Below, piece by piece: positions 16,384 to 24,165 of a DNA stretch of 64,000 bases (positions are counted from its first letter, which is position 1; each line of letters opens with the position of its first letter). The DNA is from Amycolatopsis coloradensis. Its GTDB lineage: Bacteria; Actinomycetota; Actinomycetes; Mycobacteriales; Pseudonocardiaceae. Both the position numbers and the translations under genes were made by a program. The notes beneath the pieces are model-generated. The model searched no databases. It worked only from the letters and a program-made list of their open reading frames with translations, and had not been told where the DNA came from. Location of the stretch: NCBI RefSeq assembly GCF_001953865.1, contig NZ_MQUQ01000003.1, forward strand, positions 385,917-449,916, given 5' to 3'.

Positions 16384-16863
16384 ATGGCGGCCATGAGCGA
16401 TGACATCCTGGCCGTCCTGGCCGCGCAGGAGGAGCGCCTGATCTTCCGCCGGTTCGACAACGAGACCGCGCTGGAGCTGGGCGCCCACATGCTCGCGGCG
16501 GCACGGGACCGCGCCCTTCCGGTGACGGTCTCCGTGCGCCGCGGCGGACAGCGGCTGTTCCACGCGGCGCTGCCGGGCACTTCGGCCGACAACGACGCGT
16601 GGATCGACCGCAAGAGCCGCGTCGTCGACCGCTACGGGCACAGCTCGTTCCTCGTCGGCGAGCAGTTCCGCGCCAAGGGCACGACGTTCGAGGACGACTC
16701 CCGCCTCGACCCGGACCTGTACGCCGCACACGGCGGCGTGTTCCCGGTGATCGTCGACGGCGTGGGTCCCGTGGGCACGGTGGGCGTCTCGGGACTGCCC
16801 CAGGCCGATGACCACGCGTTCGTCGTGGAACAACTCGAAGTCTTCCTCGCCGCGCTGTCCTAA
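16384..16863 (+). CDS. UPF0303/HbpS-GlcG-like heme-binding family protein
   Basis: The 159-residue protein has the pattern of UPF0303/YBR137W-type proteins: an N-terminal ILAVLAAQEERLIFRRFDNE, a central RRGGQRLFHAALPGT and DAWIDRKSRVVDRYGHSS, and a C-terminal GVFPVIVDGVGPVGTVGVSG. The fold is shared with HbpS and GlcG; some members bind or degrade heme, but this is not certain for UPF0303. The ATG at 16384 or the internal ATG at 16393 (MSDDIL) could be the start. It follows the amidohydrolase closely and may be co-transcribed. Confidence 0.85.
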   Translation: MAAMSDDILAVLAAQEERLIFRRFDNETALELGAHMLAAARDRALPVTVSVRRGGQRLFHAALPGTSADNDAWIDRKSRVVDRYGHSSFLVGEQFRAKGTTFEDDSRLDPDLYAAHGGVFPVIVDGVGPVGTVGVSGLPQADDHAFVVEQLEVFLAALS

Positions 16864-17258
16864 GTAGACGTCGCGCTTCGATTGAGGCGCAAGGTGAGGA
16901 AGGCGGCATTGGGCGAAAGGGTCACGTAGTCGACCTCGTACTCGCCGAGCGTCTTCGGCCGTGGGTCGACCGCGTCCATCGTGAACGACACCCTCGGGCC
17001 GGTCGACGGTTTGGCGTAGGAAACCGTCACGATCGCGCGCCCGGCGGACACGCACAGGGCATCCGGCGCACACCGTTCGTCCCGCACCGCGAGGTAGCCG
17101 AGGTAGAGGTCTTCGTCCGGGAGCACGGCCCAGGCGCCGAGGCGGACCGTGAACGAGTCACCCAGCGCCGGCGGGCCGCACGAAGCGTTCAGGAACACGA
17201 CCACCAAGCCGAACAGGACCAGTTTTGCCGGGGTGCCCCAGAGCCATCGTCTTCGCAT
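16860..17258 (-). CDS. Hypothetical exported protein (132 aa)
   Basis: From ATG 17258 the protein starts MRRRWLWGTPAKLVLFGLVV, a basic N-region plus hydrophobic core, then Asn-Ala-Ser-Cys, an imperfect lipobox at about residue 23. The mature part (about 110 residues) contains Cys residues in ERCAPDALCVSAG that could form a disulfide and is predicted to be beta-rich. No family is recognised. It is convergent with the UPF0303 gene with a 4-nt overlap of stop codons. Confidence 0.6.
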   Translation of the reverse strand: MRRRWLWGTPAKLVLFGLVVVFLNASCGPPALGDSFTVRLGAWAVLPDEDLYLGYLAVRDERCAPDALCVSAGRAIVTVSYAKPSTGPRVSFTMDAVDPRPKTLGEYEVDYVTLSPNAAFLTLRLNRSATST

Positions 17259-17436
17259 GCGGAGAAGACGTGCGGAACATGCCTGCCGGTTGCACCCGCG
17301 ACCTACCCCAAGTACTGGGCACGCGTGTCGTCCCGGTCGCAAACAACCGGACCGGGGCGTCCCAACCTTCAGGACGCACGACCCATCAGCCGCATCATGT
17401 TACCGAGGGGACGTCACATCATATATCAGATCGGAC

Positions 17437-17720
17437 ATGCCAACCGACGTCGTGACACCGAACGGGAACACCGGCGAGTTCTACGCACTGGACGGGGCCG
17501 AGGCGCCACAGTGCTTCGAAGTGACGGTCGAGACCGTGGCCGGGCGGGCGAGGGTGATCGATCTCGCTGAAGCTGTTCCGTTCGTTGCGGGAAGGAGACT
17601 TCCGTGCGGCGATGGCCGTCTGGAAACACGTCCGGCCCTTCGAAGAGGCGCGGGCGGCAACGCCGACAACGTGAGCGTGGTGAAGGAAGCGTTGGCACGG
17701 CTGGGTTTGTGCCGTAAATG
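17437..17720 (+). pseudogene. Decayed dihydrodipicolinate synthase-like gene (DapA family)
   Basis: The frame from ATG 17437 reads NTGEFYALDGAEA and VEVTVETVAGR-like sequence, the strand around the substrate-binding threonines of DapA/KdgD lyases. The next stretch, in the +2 frame (about 17565-17660), reads LFRSLREGDFRAAMAV and HVRPFEEARAA, matching the C-terminal helices; the first frame then resumes with NADNVSVVKEALARLGLC, the usual C-terminus. The lysine-containing middle of about 200 residues is missing. So one internal deletion and two frame changes are present, and no functional lyase can be made. The AT-rich TATATCAGAT just upstream may be a relic of its operator. Confidence 0.72.
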
Positions 17721-17744
17721 GGGCCTGCGCCAAGAATTTTCTGG

Positions 17745-17781
17745 CCGTATGCGCGCCCGCCGGGGGTGGGCGCGCATACGG
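17745..17781. terminator. Intrinsic-terminator-like hairpin after the decayed lyase gene
   Basis: CCGTATGCGCGCCC (17745-17758) pairs perfectly with 17768-17781 around a 9-nt loop. Its position 25 nt after the pseudogene suggests the original terminator of that gene. Confidence 0.7.
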
Positions 17782-18183
17782 CGACAGGTCAGAGGTCGTG
17801 GCCATCGACGATCGCGGCTTGGCCCTTATGGGCGCCTCGGGGCGCGCCGTGCGGCGCGGCGGGCGGCTGCTCACCGGTCAAAGCCGGCGGGACCATGAAC
17901 GCGAGGGAAACGATGTCTGGCCGGTGCTCCTGTCCCCGGTCGAACCTCGCGACCGGACGGAACCGGGGGAAGTTTCCCTCGATGTCCTCGACTGTACGCC
18001 ATCTCGTGCTGTTCAGGTGAATTGCTTCCGCCCGGCGGACGTGGGACGCTGGAAGAAGACCACGGAGCGTCCGTGGCGTGTTGTGGTACCAGTGCCCTCT
18101 CTTGGCCGAACCGGACCTCTTCGGTGTTTCGAACCCGTTGCTGGATTGCCCACTTTCACGAGACCAGAACGGTGTGATCTTTC
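17782..18183. other. 400-nt stretch with no supportable gene
   Basis: A plus-strand open frame runs from ATG 17798 to 18187, but it has no ribosome site, no recognised domain, weak codon bias and overlaps the desaturase start. It may be further debris from the same decay event that destroyed the lyase gene. The last 80 nt should hold the promoter of the desaturase operon; no clear -10/-35 pair was seen. Confidence 0.5.
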
Positions 18184-19212
18184 ATGACCTCCACACAGAC
18201 GAGGCAGGGCAGCGACTTCGCTGAACTGTCCAAATTGGTCATTGACGCGGGGCTGCTCAAACGCAGGCGTGCGTACTACGCGGCGAAGATCTCTCTGAAC
18301 CTGCTCGCCTTCGCGGGCGGCTGGGTGGCGTTCGCCCACCTCGGGGACTCCTGGTGGCAGCTGTTCCTCGCCGCCTTCTTCGCGATGATGTTCACCCAGC
18401 TCTCCTTCATCGGCCACGACGCCGGGCACAAGCAGATCTTCCGCGGCCGCAAGGCGAACGACGTCACCGGATTCGTCCACGGTGGACTGACCGGGCTCAG
18501 CTACGGCTGGTGGATCGGGACGCACACCCGCCATCACGCCAACCCCAACCACGAGGACGAAGACCCGGACGTCAACCTCGCCGCCCTGATCTTCACCAAG
18601 GCCCAGGGCACCGAACGGCGCGGCTTCCTGCGCTGGATGGCGAAGTACCAGGCGTTCCTGTTCTTCCCTCTGCTGTTGCTGGAAGGCCTGAATCTGCACG
18701 TGTCCAGCGTGACGGCGATCTTCCAGCGCGGCTTCAAGCGGCGGAAACTCGAATCCGTGCTGATGCTCGCCCACATCGCCGCGTACCTGACCGCGGTGTT
18801 CGTGGTGCTCTCGCCCGGTGTCGGCTTCGTCTTCATCGCCGTGCACCAGTGCCTTTGGGGCGTGTACATGGGTTGCTCGTTCGCCCCGAACCACAAGGGC
18901 ATGCCCACGTTGTCGGCCGGGCACAAGCTCGACTTCCTGCGCAAGCAAGTCCTCACCTCGCGTAACGTGCGCGGCGGGCCGGTCGTGGACTTCGCCCTCG
19001 GCGGGCTCAACTACCAGATCGAGCATCACCTGTTCCCGAGCATGGCGCGGCCGAACCTCAAGCACGCGCAGGTGATCGTGCGGGAGTTCTGCGCGAAGCA
19101 CGGCATCGACTACGCGCAGTGCGGCTGGGCGGCGTCCTACGGCTACGTCCTCAGACATCTGCACGAAGTCGGGGCCCCGCTGCGTGCTCAAGCGACGGTG
19201 GGTGCGCGATGA
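18184..19212 (+). CDS. Membrane fatty acid desaturase
   Basis: The 342-residue protein carries the three histidine boxes of diiron membrane desaturases: HDAGH (78-82), HTRHH (114-118) and QIEHH (279-283). Four hydrophobic segments (about 38-75 and 160-225) place the boxes on the cytoplasmic side. The QIEHH glutamine variant and SFIGHDAGHKQ segment match the actinobacterial acyl-CoA or front-end-like desaturases that act on membrane lipid acyl chains. The position of the double bond cannot be read. The next gene overlaps its stop (ATGA), and a third small gene follows, so all three form an operon, unlike the usual desaturase-reductase pairing. Confidence 0.93.
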   Translation: MTSTQTRQGSDFAELSKLVIDAGLLKRRRAYYAAKISLNLLAFAGGWVAFAHLGDSWWQLFLAAFFAMMFTQLSFIGHDAGHKQIFRGRKANDVTGFVHGGLTGLSYGWWIGTHTRHHANPNHEDEDPDVNLAALIFTKAQGTERRGFLRWMAKYQAFLFFPLLLLEGLNLHVSSVTAIFQRGFKRRKLESVLMLAHIAAYLTAVFVVLSPGVGFVFIAVHQCLWGVYMGCSFAPNHKGMPTLSAGHKLDFLRKQVLTSRNVRGGPVVDFALGGLNYQIEHHLFPSMARPNLKHAQVIVREFCAKHGIDYAQCGWAASYGYVLRHLHEVGAPLRAQATVGAR

Positions 19213-19388
19213 CCGCCCCCCGCTCCCTCGGCGACGTCGCCGAACCAGCCGCCGACGACCGCTGCCCGAACTGCCCGCATCCGCTGTCGGCGCACGACGC
19301 GATCGCCCGGCGGTTCTGCACCGCGACCGCGGCCGGCGGGTTCAGCCGCGGTTGCACCTGCGCCACGAAACCCGAAACAACCGAATAG
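19209..19388 (+). CDS. Small Cys-rich protein, putative zinc site (59 aa)
   Basis: The ATG overlaps the stop of the desaturase gene (ATGA), proving tight coupling. The protein has CPNC-x2-H near residues 20-25 and a distal FC...GCTC cluster, an arrangement that could bind zinc or iron, with a short acidic C-terminus. I recognise no family. Coupling to a diiron desaturase makes an electron-transfer or maturation role imaginable, but zinc-ribbon structure is just as likely; this is inference. Confidence 0.75.
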   Translation: MTAPRSLGDVAEPAADDRCPNCPHPLSAHDAIARRFCTATAAGGFSRGCTCATKPETTE

Positions 19389-19397
19389 AGGATCGCC

Positions 19398-19556
19398 ATG
19401 AACGCCGATACCGTCCCCGTCTCCCGCTACGAGATGCGGGTCGACACCGTGAAGAAGATCGTCAACGAACACACCGACCTCACCAACGAGGCGGCGTTCT
19501 CCCTCGCCGTGCACATGGTGCGGGCGCTCGACACCGTCCCGGAGCCCGTCCGCTAG
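19398..19556 (+). CDS. Small DUF6307-like protein (52 aa)
   Basis: A ribosome site GAGGA (19387-19391) precedes ATG 19398, 9 nt after the previous stop. The 52-residue product reads RYEMRVDTVKKIVNEH then LAVHMVRALDTVPEPVR, a single helical domain I associate tentatively with the actinobacterial DUF6307 family of unknown function. It is the third gene of the desaturase operon. No cysteine, signal or membrane segment. Confidence 0.68.
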   Translation: MNADTVPVSRYEMRVDTVKKIVNEHTDLTNEAAFSLAVHMVRALDTVPEPVR

Positions 19557-19697
19557 GAGCGTGACCGCGGTTACCCGTGCGTTAACAACACGTCAGCGAG
19601 ACCGCTGAAGGCGTCAGGGAGATGTTGGCGGGGCGGCCGGGCCGGGCCGATCGGAGTTGTGCTGGCGGAGCACTGACCGATCGACGCGGAGGTAACC

Positions 19698-21041
19698 GTG
19701 ACGCTCAGCGAGCTCTTGCCCAGCCTCGGCTGCGAGGCCGCCGACCACCTCGAGCCGGGGGTTTGGCCGCGGAGCACCCGGCTCGGTCCTGGCGGAGAAC
19801 TGCTGTTCGCCGGTGCGCCGGTGTCCCACCTCGCCGCGAGGTTCGGGACACCGGCGTATCTGCTCGACGAGGACGAAGTCCGGCAGAACGCCCGCGCCTA
19901 CCGCCGGGCCATGCCCGACGCCGAAGTGGCGTACGCGAGCAAGGCGCTGTGCACCCGCGCGGTCCTGCGCTGGGTCGCCGAGGAAGGGCTTTCCCTCGAC
20001 ACCTGCTCGGCGGGCGAGATCGCCGTGGCACGGTCGGTCGGCTTCCCCGCCGAGCGGATCCTGCTGCACGGCAACGCGAAGACCCCCGAAGACCTCAAAG
20101 CCGCGTTGTCCTACGGCGTCCGCCGGATCGTGGTCGACTCGCTCGACGAGATCGAGCAGCTCGGCGCGCTCGCCACCGGCGCGCAGCAGGTGCTGATCCG
20201 GGTGACGCCGGATGTCGCCGCCGGAACGCACGCGGCCATCACCACCGGCACCGAAGGCCAGAAGTTCGGGTTCTCGCTGCGTGAAGAGGTCCGTGACAAC
20301 CTCGACCGGGCAGTCTCCGCCGTGCTCGCGCAACCGGGGCTCCGCCTCGCCGGGCTGCATTGCCACATCGGCTCGCAAGTGTCCCGTGTGGACTTCTACG
20401 AACTGGCCGCCCGCAAGATGGTCGGCGTACTCGTCCGGCTCCGCGAGACCCACGGCATCACCCTGCGGGAACTGGACCTCGGCGGCGGGCACGCCGTCCG
20501 TTACCTGCCGGGTGACACCGGTTTCGACATCGACGGCTATGTGCGCCGCCTGCGGGTCGCCCTCGCCTACGAATGCACGTCGCACGGCTTCCCGTCGCCG
20601 AAACTGACGATCGAGCCGGGCCGCGCGATCGTCGGACCGGCCGGGATCACCGTGTACCGGGTCTGCGCGGTGAAACGCGGCTCGCGCACCTTCGTCGCCG
20701 TCGACGGCGGGATGAGCGACAACGCGCGGCCCGCGCTCTACGGGGCGGCGTACACCGCGCGCCTGATCGGCAGGCGCAGCCGCGCGGCCCGGCGGCCGAT
20801 GACGGTGGTCGGACGGCACTGCGAATCGGGCGACGTCCTCGCCGACGGGCCGGCGCTCCCCGACGACGTCCACCCCGGCGATCTGCTCGCCGTCCCCTGC
20901 ACCGGCGCCTATCACCACTCGCTCGCCTCGAATTACAACCTCGTCGGCAGGCCGCCGATCGTCGGCGTCTCAGGTGGTACCGCGACCTTGCTCGTCCGGC
21001 GGGAAACCGAGGAAGACCTGCTGAAACGCGACCTCGGCTGA
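19698..21041 (+). CDS. lysA: Diaminopimelate decarboxylase-type PLP enzyme
   Basis: The 447-residue fold-type III PLP decarboxylase has the PLP lysine in AYASKALC (Lys82), the HIGSQ strand, the phosphate-binding GGGHAVRY and EPGRAIVGPAG segments, and the catalytic CESGD loop (about 375-379). This matches LysA, which makes L-lysine from meso-diaminopimelate in the cytosol. The stand-alone location next to an Lrp/AsnC regulator gene, rather than with argS/hom/thr genes, suggests it could be a second copy with a related role. GTG 19698 is the start, with GGAGGTAACC (19690-19699 region) upstream. No lysine riboswitch was seen. Confidence 0.86.
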   Translation: MTLSELLPSLGCEAADHLEPGVWPRSTRLGPGGELLFAGAPVSHLAARFGTPAYLLDEDEVRQNARAYRRAMPDAEVAYASKALCTRAVLRWVAEEGLSLDTCSAGEIAVARSVGFPAERILLHGNAKTPEDLKAALSYGVRRIVVDSLDEIEQLGALATGAQQVLIRVTPDVAAGTHAAITTGTEGQKFGFSLREEVRDNLDRAVSAVLAQPGLRLAGLHCHIGSQVSRVDFYELAARKMVGVLVRLRETHGITLRELDLGGGHAVRYLPGDTGFDIDGYVRRLRVALAYECTSHGFPSPKLTIEPGRAIVGPAGITVYRVCAVKRGSRTFVAVDGGMSDNARPALYGAAYTARLIGRRSRAARRPMTVVGRHCESGDVLADGPALPDDVHPGDLLAVPCTGAYHHSLASNYNLVGRPPIVGVSGGTATLLVRRETEEDLLKRDLG

Positions 21042-21209
21042 CCCGCTGTCCGAAAAACCCGGCAGTCCGCCTGTCGTACGACAGAATCCTGCGCACGTGG
21101 CCGCCGGGAAAGAGAATCGCGACAAACAACTTAACGGCGGTAGCATTCTGGACATTGATCGATACGCTGCGCGACAAGAATCGCATGCCGAAACAAAGGG
21201 AGGGACGGC

Positions 21210-21704
21210 ATGGGTGACGAACCACGCGCGCAGATGGAGCAGCGCACACCTAGAGGTCTGGACAACACCGATCGCACTTTGATCGCCCTGCTACAAGTCG
21301 ACGGGCGGGCTTCGTTCACGGCGCTGGCCAAGGCCGTCGGCCTGTCGGAAGGGGCCGTGCGGCAACGCGTCCAGCGGCTGCTGCGGGACGAGACGATGCA
21401 GATCGTCGCGGTCACGGATCCGACCAACGTCGGCCTCGGCCGTCAGGCGATGGTCGGAATCAAGGTCCAGGGCGATCCGCGTTCGGTCTCGGATCAGCTG
21501 TCAGGGCTGCCGGACGTCCATTACGTCGTACTCACCGCGGGCACCTACGACCTTCTGGCCGAGGTCGCCTGCCGGGACGACGAACACCTCTTGAGTGTGC
21601 TGAACGATGACATCCGGCCCATACCGGGGGTCATCAGCACAGAAACCTTGGTGTATCTGAAACTCGCAAAACAGACATACGCCTGGGGCAACCTGACGCG
21701 GTGA
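21210..21704 (+). CDS. Lrp/AsnC family transcriptional regulator
   Basis: The 164-residue protein has an N-terminal winged helix-turn-helix (about 18-65; ALAKAVGLSEGAVRQRVQRL) and a C-terminal RAM/AsnC effector domain (about 75-155) with the GTYDLLAEVAC strand. Such regulators form octamers and respond to amino acids. Downstream of the lysA-type gene on the same strand, it probably controls that gene or itself. GGGAGGGAC (about 21199-21207) is the ribosome site. A 27-bp palindrome follows its stop. Confidence 0.92.
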   Translation: MGDEPRAQMEQRTPRGLDNTDRTLIALLQVDGRASFTALAKAVGLSEGAVRQRVQRLLRDETMQIVAVTDPTNVGLGRQAMVGIKVQGDPRSVSDQLSGLPDVHYVVLTAGTYDLLAEVACRDDEHLLSVLNDDIRPIPGVISTETLVYLKLAKQTYAWGNLTR

Positions 21705-21718
21705 ACCCGCGGCTTGAG

Positions 21719-21773
21719 TGCAATGAAGGGGCCTTTCATCGCGAATTTCGCGATGAAAGGCCCCTTCATTGCA
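21719..21773. repeat. Perfect 27-bp palindrome, family B (GAAGGGGCC)
   Basis: Positions 21719-21745 are the exact reverse complement of 21747-21773 around a single central T. The core TGAAGGGGCCTTTCA relates it to palindromes at 38837, 39045, 48308 and 53265. It lies between convergent genes and probably terminates both. Confidence 0.92.
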
Positions 21774-21784
21774 CCGGCGGAAGG

Positions 21785-23989
21785 CTAGACGCAGCGCAGA
21801 TACGCGTCCGGAGTCCGCCGCCGGGTGTCGAGCCCGCGAAGGACCTTCGGCAGTGGCTCGCTGTACAAAACCCCGAGCCGCTGCGTCGCCCTTGTCAGCG
21901 CGACATACAGTTCCGCCTCACCACTCGGGCCCTCCGCCAGGATTCGCTGCGGTTCCACCACCAGGACGGCGTCGTACTCCAGCCCTTTGGCCGCGGACGG
22001 CGCGATCGCGCCCGGCACCCCCGGCGGCCCGATGACGACCGACGTCCCCTCACGTGACGATTCCTCGCGGACGAACTCCGCGACGGCGTCCTCCATGTCC
22101 ACTTCGGACAGTCGGCGGGCCCACGGCCGTACACCGCAGGACCGCACCGACTCCGGCGCCACGACGTCCGGCGCGAAACTCGCCAGCAGCGAAGCCGCCA
22201 CCGCCATGATCTCCGACGGCGTCCGGTAGTTGACGGTCAGTTTCCGGTACACCCACCGGTCGGCGACGTACCGGGAGAGCATCGCGTCCCACGACCGCGC
22301 ACCGGACGGCGAACGGCGCTGCGCGAGATCCCCGACCACGGTGAAGGATCGGCTGGGGCACCGCCGCATCAGCACCCTCCAGTCCATTTCGGACAGTTCT
22401 TGCGCCTCGTCGACCACGACGTGGCCATAGGTCCATTCCCGGTCGGCGGCCGCGCGTTCGGCCAGGTCCCGGTCGTCGCGTTTCGCGAACCGCTCCGCCA
22501 GGTCCTCCGCCTTCAGCACGTCCGTCGGCCGGAGCGCGAACTCGTAGTCGTCGTGGTCTTCTTCGACCTCGATGAGTTCCAGCACGCGCTCGGCGTATTC
22601 CTGCTGTTCCAGCCGCCGCCGTTCCTCCGCCCGCCGCTCGGCGGTGTCGTCCCAGCCGAGCAGTTCGACGGCTTCGTCCAGCAACGGCACGTCGGACACC
22701 GTCCACGCGGCCGCGTCCTCGCGGTGCAGCGCCGGATCGGCCCCGGCCGCCCGCAGCCGCTCCGGCGAGGCGTAGAGGTCGGCGAGCAGCCGCTGCGGCG
22801 TCAAGACCGGCCACAGGCGGTCCAGCACCGCACCGAGCCCCACGCTGCCTTCCAGGTCACGCCGGATGTTCTTCAGCATCTCCGGACGGGTGTGCTTGTC
22901 GTCCTTCGGCAGCCAGCCGTCGCCGATCCGGTCGACCGCGCGCTCGGTGAGGGCGGTGATCACCTCACGTTCGAAGACGGCCTTCGCCTCGTTGTGCAGC
23001 AGGCCGCTGTCACGGGCCACCTCGCGCGCGGCCGCCGCGACCTCGGCGTCGAACGGCACGGTGACGTCGTCGAGTTCGATCGGCTCCGGCTCGGACGGCA
23101 GTTCCTGCCGGTCCGTCACCGCCGCCGCGAGCACGTCCAGGATCCCCAGCGAGCCCTTGAGCCGCTGGACCCGCGGCGGATCCTCGCGTTCGGCGCGCAG
23201 GCCCGCGACGAGGCTCCCCGGCGTCGCGAAGACGGCACTGGTCTCCCCGAGCGACGGCAGGACGCGGCCGATGTGGTCGAGGAAGCCGCTGCTCGGCCCG
23301 ACCACGAGTACGCCACGGCGTTCCATCCGCTCCCGTTTCGTGTACAGCAGGTACGCCACCCGGTGCAGCGCCACCGCCGTCTTGCCGGTGCCGGGTCCGC
23401 CCTCCACGACCACGACACCGGCGTGGTCCAGCCGGATGATCTCGTCCTGCTCGGCCTGGATCGTCGCGACGATGTCCCGCATCCCCTCGCCGCGCGGCGC
23501 GTTGACCGCGGCCAGCAGCGCGACGTCGCCTCGTTCCCCCGCCGTTTTCGGACGGCCGAAGACCTCGTCGGTGAAGTCGAGGACCCGGCGGCCGAGAGTG
23601 CGGAACTGACGGCGCCGCGACATTCCCTCCGGCGACGCGCCCGTCGCGCAGTAAAACGCGCGTGACGCCGGCGCCCGCCAATCCAGCAGCAAGGGTTCGT
23701 AGTCGTTCTCGTCGTCGAAAAGGCCGACCCTGCCGACGTACACCCGCTCTCCCGAAAGGGCGTCCAAACGGCCGAAACAAAGGCCCTCGTCGGCGATCTT
23801 CAGCCGCGCCATCTCGCGGGCTTTCGTGCCGACGGAGACTTCGCGATCCGAAAGCACGAACCCTTCTCCCCGCAGCGCACCGGCGTACGCCTTGCCCACC
23901 CGCGTGCGTTCGTCGTCCAGCCGCCCGTAGAGCGACGCGATGTAGTCCCGTTCGGTTCGCAATTCCTCGTCGTACCCCTGATTTGACAA
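21785..23989 (-). CDS. HelD-like SF1 ATPase (RNA polymerase-associated)
   Basis: The 734-residue protein has an N-terminal antiparallel coiled-coil-like arm (about 5-60), then a UvrD-like SF1 core: Walker A GGPGTGKTAV (197-206), motif II VVDEAQE and C-terminal VALTRATQRLGVLY. The region LLDWRAPASRAFYCA is typical of HelD/HelR proteins, which pull stalled RNA polymerase off DNA and in some actinomycetes protect against rifamycins. The start is TTG 23989, with GAGGGAC 5 nt upstream. No rifamycin-associated element was recognised upstream. Alternative: a UvrD-like DNA helicase of unknown role. Confidence 0.85.
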   Translation of the reverse strand: MSNQGYDEELRTERDYIASLYGRLDDERTRVGKAYAGALRGEGFVLSDREVSVGTKAREMARLKIADEGLCFGRLDALSGERVYVGRVGLFDDENDYEPLLLDWRAPASRAFYCATGASPEGMSRRRQFRTLGRRVLDFTDEVFGRPKTAGERGDVALLAAVNAPRGEGMRDIVATIQAEQDEIIRLDHAGVVVVEGGPGTGKTAVALHRVAYLLYTKRERMERRGVLVVGPSSGFLDHIGRVLPSLGETSAVFATPGSLVAGLRAEREDPPRVQRLKGSLGILDVLAAAVTDRQELPSEPEPIELDDVTVPFDAEVAAAAREVARDSGLLHNEAKAVFEREVITALTERAVDRIGDGWLPKDDKHTRPEMLKNIRRDLEGSVGLGAVLDRLWPVLTPQRLLADLYASPERLRAAGADPALHREDAAAWTVSDVPLLDEAVELLGWDDTAERRAEERRRLEQQEYAERVLELIEVEEDHDDYEFALRPTDVLKAEDLAERFAKRDDRDLAERAAADREWTYGHVVVDEAQELSEMDWRVLMRRCPSRSFTVVGDLAQRRSPSGARSWDAMLSRYVADRWVYRKLTVNYRTPSEIMAVAASLLASFAPDVVAPESVRSCGVRPWARRLSEVDMEDAVAEFVREESSREGTSVVIGPPGVPGAIAPSAAKGLEYDAVLVVEPQRILAEGPSGEAELYVALTRATQRLGVLYSEPLPKVLRGLDTRRRTPDAYLRCV

Positions 23990-24165
23990 GTGTCCCTCAC
24001 AGCGTTTAGACTACTGACAAGTTCGGCGTGCGAATCAGTGAATCTAATTCGAGCGCCGATTTTTTATTGTCCACCCGTTGTCAAGAGGAACCCCGGTTTT
24101 CGCCGGGAACGACGGTGCGCGATAATGGGGACGAACATCCACCATTACCGCGCACTGCCTGAAAC

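Noticed and set aside
19557..19697. Lysine riboswitch upstream of the lysA-type gene
   Set aside because: The leader is too short and shows no L-box-like conserved core; a protein regulator (Lrp) is adjacent.
23990..24165. Rifamycin-associated element upstream of the HelD-like gene
   Set aside because: No inverted repeat of the expected kind was seen in the 176 nt; only AT-rich DNA and weak promoter-like hexamers.
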